The notes below the pieces were generated by a model. It saw nothing but the letters and a program-made list of their open reading frames with translations. It searched no databases and was not told the origin of the DNA. This document shows positions 13,621 through 14,919 of a stretch of 14,919 nucleotides of DNA, in pieces. Source of the DNA: Pseudomonadota bacterium. Lineage in GTDB: Bacteria > Pseudomonadota > Gammaproteobacteria > Steroidobacterales > Steroidobacteraceae. The stretch is from contig JAJZLX010000212.1 of NCBI GenBank assembly GCA_021850555.1, positions 1 through 14,919 on the forward strand, in the 5' to 3' direction. Numbering within the stretch: position 1 is the stretch's first letter; every line of letters begins with the position of its first letter. The translations under genes were made by a program, and so were the position numbers.

Positions 13621-13666
13621 CGATAACGGCTGAGCCCCCGTGGCAGATTCGTACAGCGGACGCCGA

Positions 13667-14518
13667 TCAGCTGCGTGGCGGAGGCTTCGGGAAGCGCACC
13701 GTGTCCCACTTGCCTGTGAATCCGGACTGCTGCGGACTGTCCGGTATCCCATGTGTGTATCCCTTGCGCAGAGCATCGAGATACACCCTGGCCTGCGGCC
13801 ATCCATCCCGAGCGAACTCCCGCAGCGCATAGCCTGTGGTGATCGCTCCTTCTACCTTGATGAACCCGCGCGGGTTCATCCTCGCGCAGCGATCGTACGA
13901 GAGTGTGCCGAGCTTGCCGGCCTTGAACGTCGTGTCGATCGCGCATGAGATCCGCTCGATGCGCCTCGAGAGCACGATCGTCGGTACGCTCGTGACCGAG
14001 TACAGATCGAAGAGCCTGGGATCGATCGAGATATCCGCGGCGGCTCCCTTCCCCCAGACGAGCTCGCGCAGATCCTTCATGATGAATTTTTTCAGTGTCG
14101 TGCCCTTTGGTATGCCGCGGAACACGAGCGGCGCGCCTGTCCACATGGCCTCGATCTCGTACGCGCGCAGCATCCGCAGCGGCATCGACCAGGACACGAA
14201 GATGTAGAGCTGGGTGGTGCCCTGCGGGTTTATCCCAAGAAATCGCAGCAGTCTGTCGCGTTCTCGGTCCATCGCCGGATTTGCGATGGTCTCGGCCGCG
14301 TGGCTCACGCGTTGCGCATCCTCCTGGATCTCCGTCGACGTGGCCGCGTGCGCCGCTGCGTTCTGCATCTGATCGACGATCGTCGCGAGTTGTGCCTCGT
14401 CCTTCGCCGAGAGCGGCGTGGCAGGCAGGAACGGCATCCGTAATGGATGGGCGAGCGCGAGTGTCGAGAAGGCGAGTCCCGCGAGGACCAAGACAGGAAA
14501 AGGATTCTTCCGGCGCAT
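13667..14518 (-). CDS. trbC: TrbC, F-type pilin assembly protein
   Basis: A 283-aa periplasmic protein of the F-type TrbC family, which has a thioredoxin-like fold and works with TraW, TraU and TraF in pilus assembly. The signal sequence is residues 1-23 (ending LALAH). The core is at about 100-185: LYIFVSWSMP...LVFRGIPKGT, then IDPRLFDLYSVTSVPTIVL. The VTSVPTIVL part is the thioredoxin cis-Pro region, while the CXXC site is absent, as in other TrbC. F TrbC is 212 aa; here about 90 residues precede the core, largely a helical linker. The start at 14518 is fixed by AAGGAG 7 nt upstream and by a one-base overlap with the traU stop (TGATG). A longer upstream reading of this frame has no signal sequence and would lie inside traU. 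Confidence 0.87.
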   Translation of the reverse strand: MRRKNPFPVLVLAGLAFSTLALAHPLRMPFLPATPLSAKDEAQLATIVDQMQNAAAHAATSTEIQEDAQRVSHAAETIANPAMDRERDRLLRFLGINPQGTTQLYIFVSWSMPLRMLRAYEIEAMWTGAPLVFRGIPKGTTLKKFIMKDLRELVWGKGAAADISIDPRLFDLYSVTSVPTIVLSRRIERISCAIDTTFKAGKLGTLSYDRCARMNPRGFIKVEGAITTGYALREFARDGWPQARVYLDALRKGYTHGIPDSPQQSGFTGKWDTVRFPKPPPRS

Positions 14519-14919
14519 CAGTAGCTCCTTACGCAGCACTCGACGCCCTGCCAGATCAGATCGACCATGCTCGTGTTCACCGGCGTATTGGTCATCAGGC
14601 CTGGGGTCTGCTTGAATGGCAGTGCGCCGATCACGAGCGGGGCGCCGCGCGTGATCACCGGATAAACCTCGTCCACTCTGTACTGGCTCTTGATCCAGAT
14701 CGGGTTCGGGTGCGCCGAGCAGATCGCGGACGGTCCGATCGTCTGCCAGGCGAGACCCTCTCTGGCGAGCCGCGCGATAAACTTGGCGAGTTCCAGGTTG
14801 TCCACCTGGAACGGGGTGATGGATTCGTTCGAGTTGCCGCTGAACGGATAGACGCTGCCCCACGATCCGGCGCACCAGAAGAGCGCGTCGATGGGATACG
14901 CCACGTTCGAGGCGACAGC
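14518..14919 (-). CDS. traU: TraU, F-type pilus assembly protein (3' part; N-terminus outside window)
   Basis: TraU is a periplasmic, disulfide-rich protein needed for DNA transfer and pilus assembly in F-type systems. The frame is open to the right window edge: residues AVASN lie before the GTG at 14904, which is therefore an internal codon. The visible part is about 133 residues of the C-terminal half of a protein usually about 330 aa long. It carries the TraU signature YPIDALFWCAGSWGSVYPF and ends with a conserved LIWQG..CC motif near the stop. The stop overlaps the trbC start by one base, and the order traU-trbC-traN is the same as in F. The family call is firm; the missing N-terminus cannot be described. 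Confidence 0.87.
   Translation of the reverse strand, partial: AVASNVAYPIDALFWCAGSWGSVYPFSGNSNESITPFQVDNLELAKFIARLAREGLAWQTIGPSAICSAHPNPIWIKSQYRVDEVYPVITRGAPLVIGALPFKQTPGLMTNTPVNTSMVDLIWQGVECCVRSY

Noticed and set aside
12896..14144. Other long frames on either strand across traN and trbC
   Set aside because: They overlap confidently assigned genes and show Arg/Pro/Ala-rich shadow-frame composition without motifs.
13667..14875. 402-residue reading of the trbC frame
   Set aside because: The extra N-terminal part overlaps traU and has no signal sequence; ATG 14518 has a ribosome binding site and signal peptide.
1..14919. CRISPR array, tRNA, rRNA, insertion sequence or attachment site
   Set aside because: No regularly spaced direct repeats, no cloverleaf-like segment, no transposase frame and no terminal repeats were seen.

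Overview
The window is a stretch of about 14.9 kb of a conjugative element (plasmid or integrative element) with an F-type type IV secretion system. The host is probably a GC-rich proteobacterium. The genes are of the TraH/TraG/TraU/TrbC/TraN/TraD type, but nothing here fixes the genus. There is no relaxase, replication gene, integrase, tRNA, rRNA or CRISPR array, so whether the element is a plasmid or integrated cannot be decided.

Layout. (1) Left arm, + strand, 2-4067: the 3' part of traH followed by complete traG (mating-pair stabilisation and pilus assembly). (2) Accessory core, 4068-8600: a small single-pass membrane protein with a conserved-looking tail (4228-4476, +); an Xre/MbcA/ParS-type antitoxin-like regulator without a toxin (4508-5002, -), read away from a long palindromic promoter region shared with a divergent periplasmic protein with secretin-N/STN-like domains (5086-5772, +); a ribbon-helix-helix-like protein (5796-6116, -) divergent from an operon of a 538-aa membrane protein (6228-7844, +) and a small winged-helix-like protein (7847-8185, +); then two tiny membrane proteins (8243-8434 and 8437-8550, +) ending at a clear terminator (8560-8591). 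(3) Right arm, - strand, reading from 14919 down to 8611: traU (3' part), trbC, traN, traD coupling ATPase, a 106-aa membrane protein, a small zinc-finger protein with a TraR/DksA-like N-terminus, and a 36-aa membrane peptide.

The two transfer arms therefore converge on the accessory core, unlike the single co-directional tra operon of F. TraH, TraN, TraU, TrbC and TraG would build and stabilise the pilus and mating pair. TraD would dock the DNA-relaxase complex on the channel. The two DNA-binding proteins of the core each sit at a divergent promoter with inverted repeats, so they are plausible local regulators of the core genes.

The most unusual material is the core. The 538-aa membrane protein may carry a degenerate HD-like helical domain. 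The antitoxin-like gene is an orphan. Two tiny membrane peptides with ungapped similarity face each other across the terminator. These assignments rest on reading motifs by eye and were not checked by any search.
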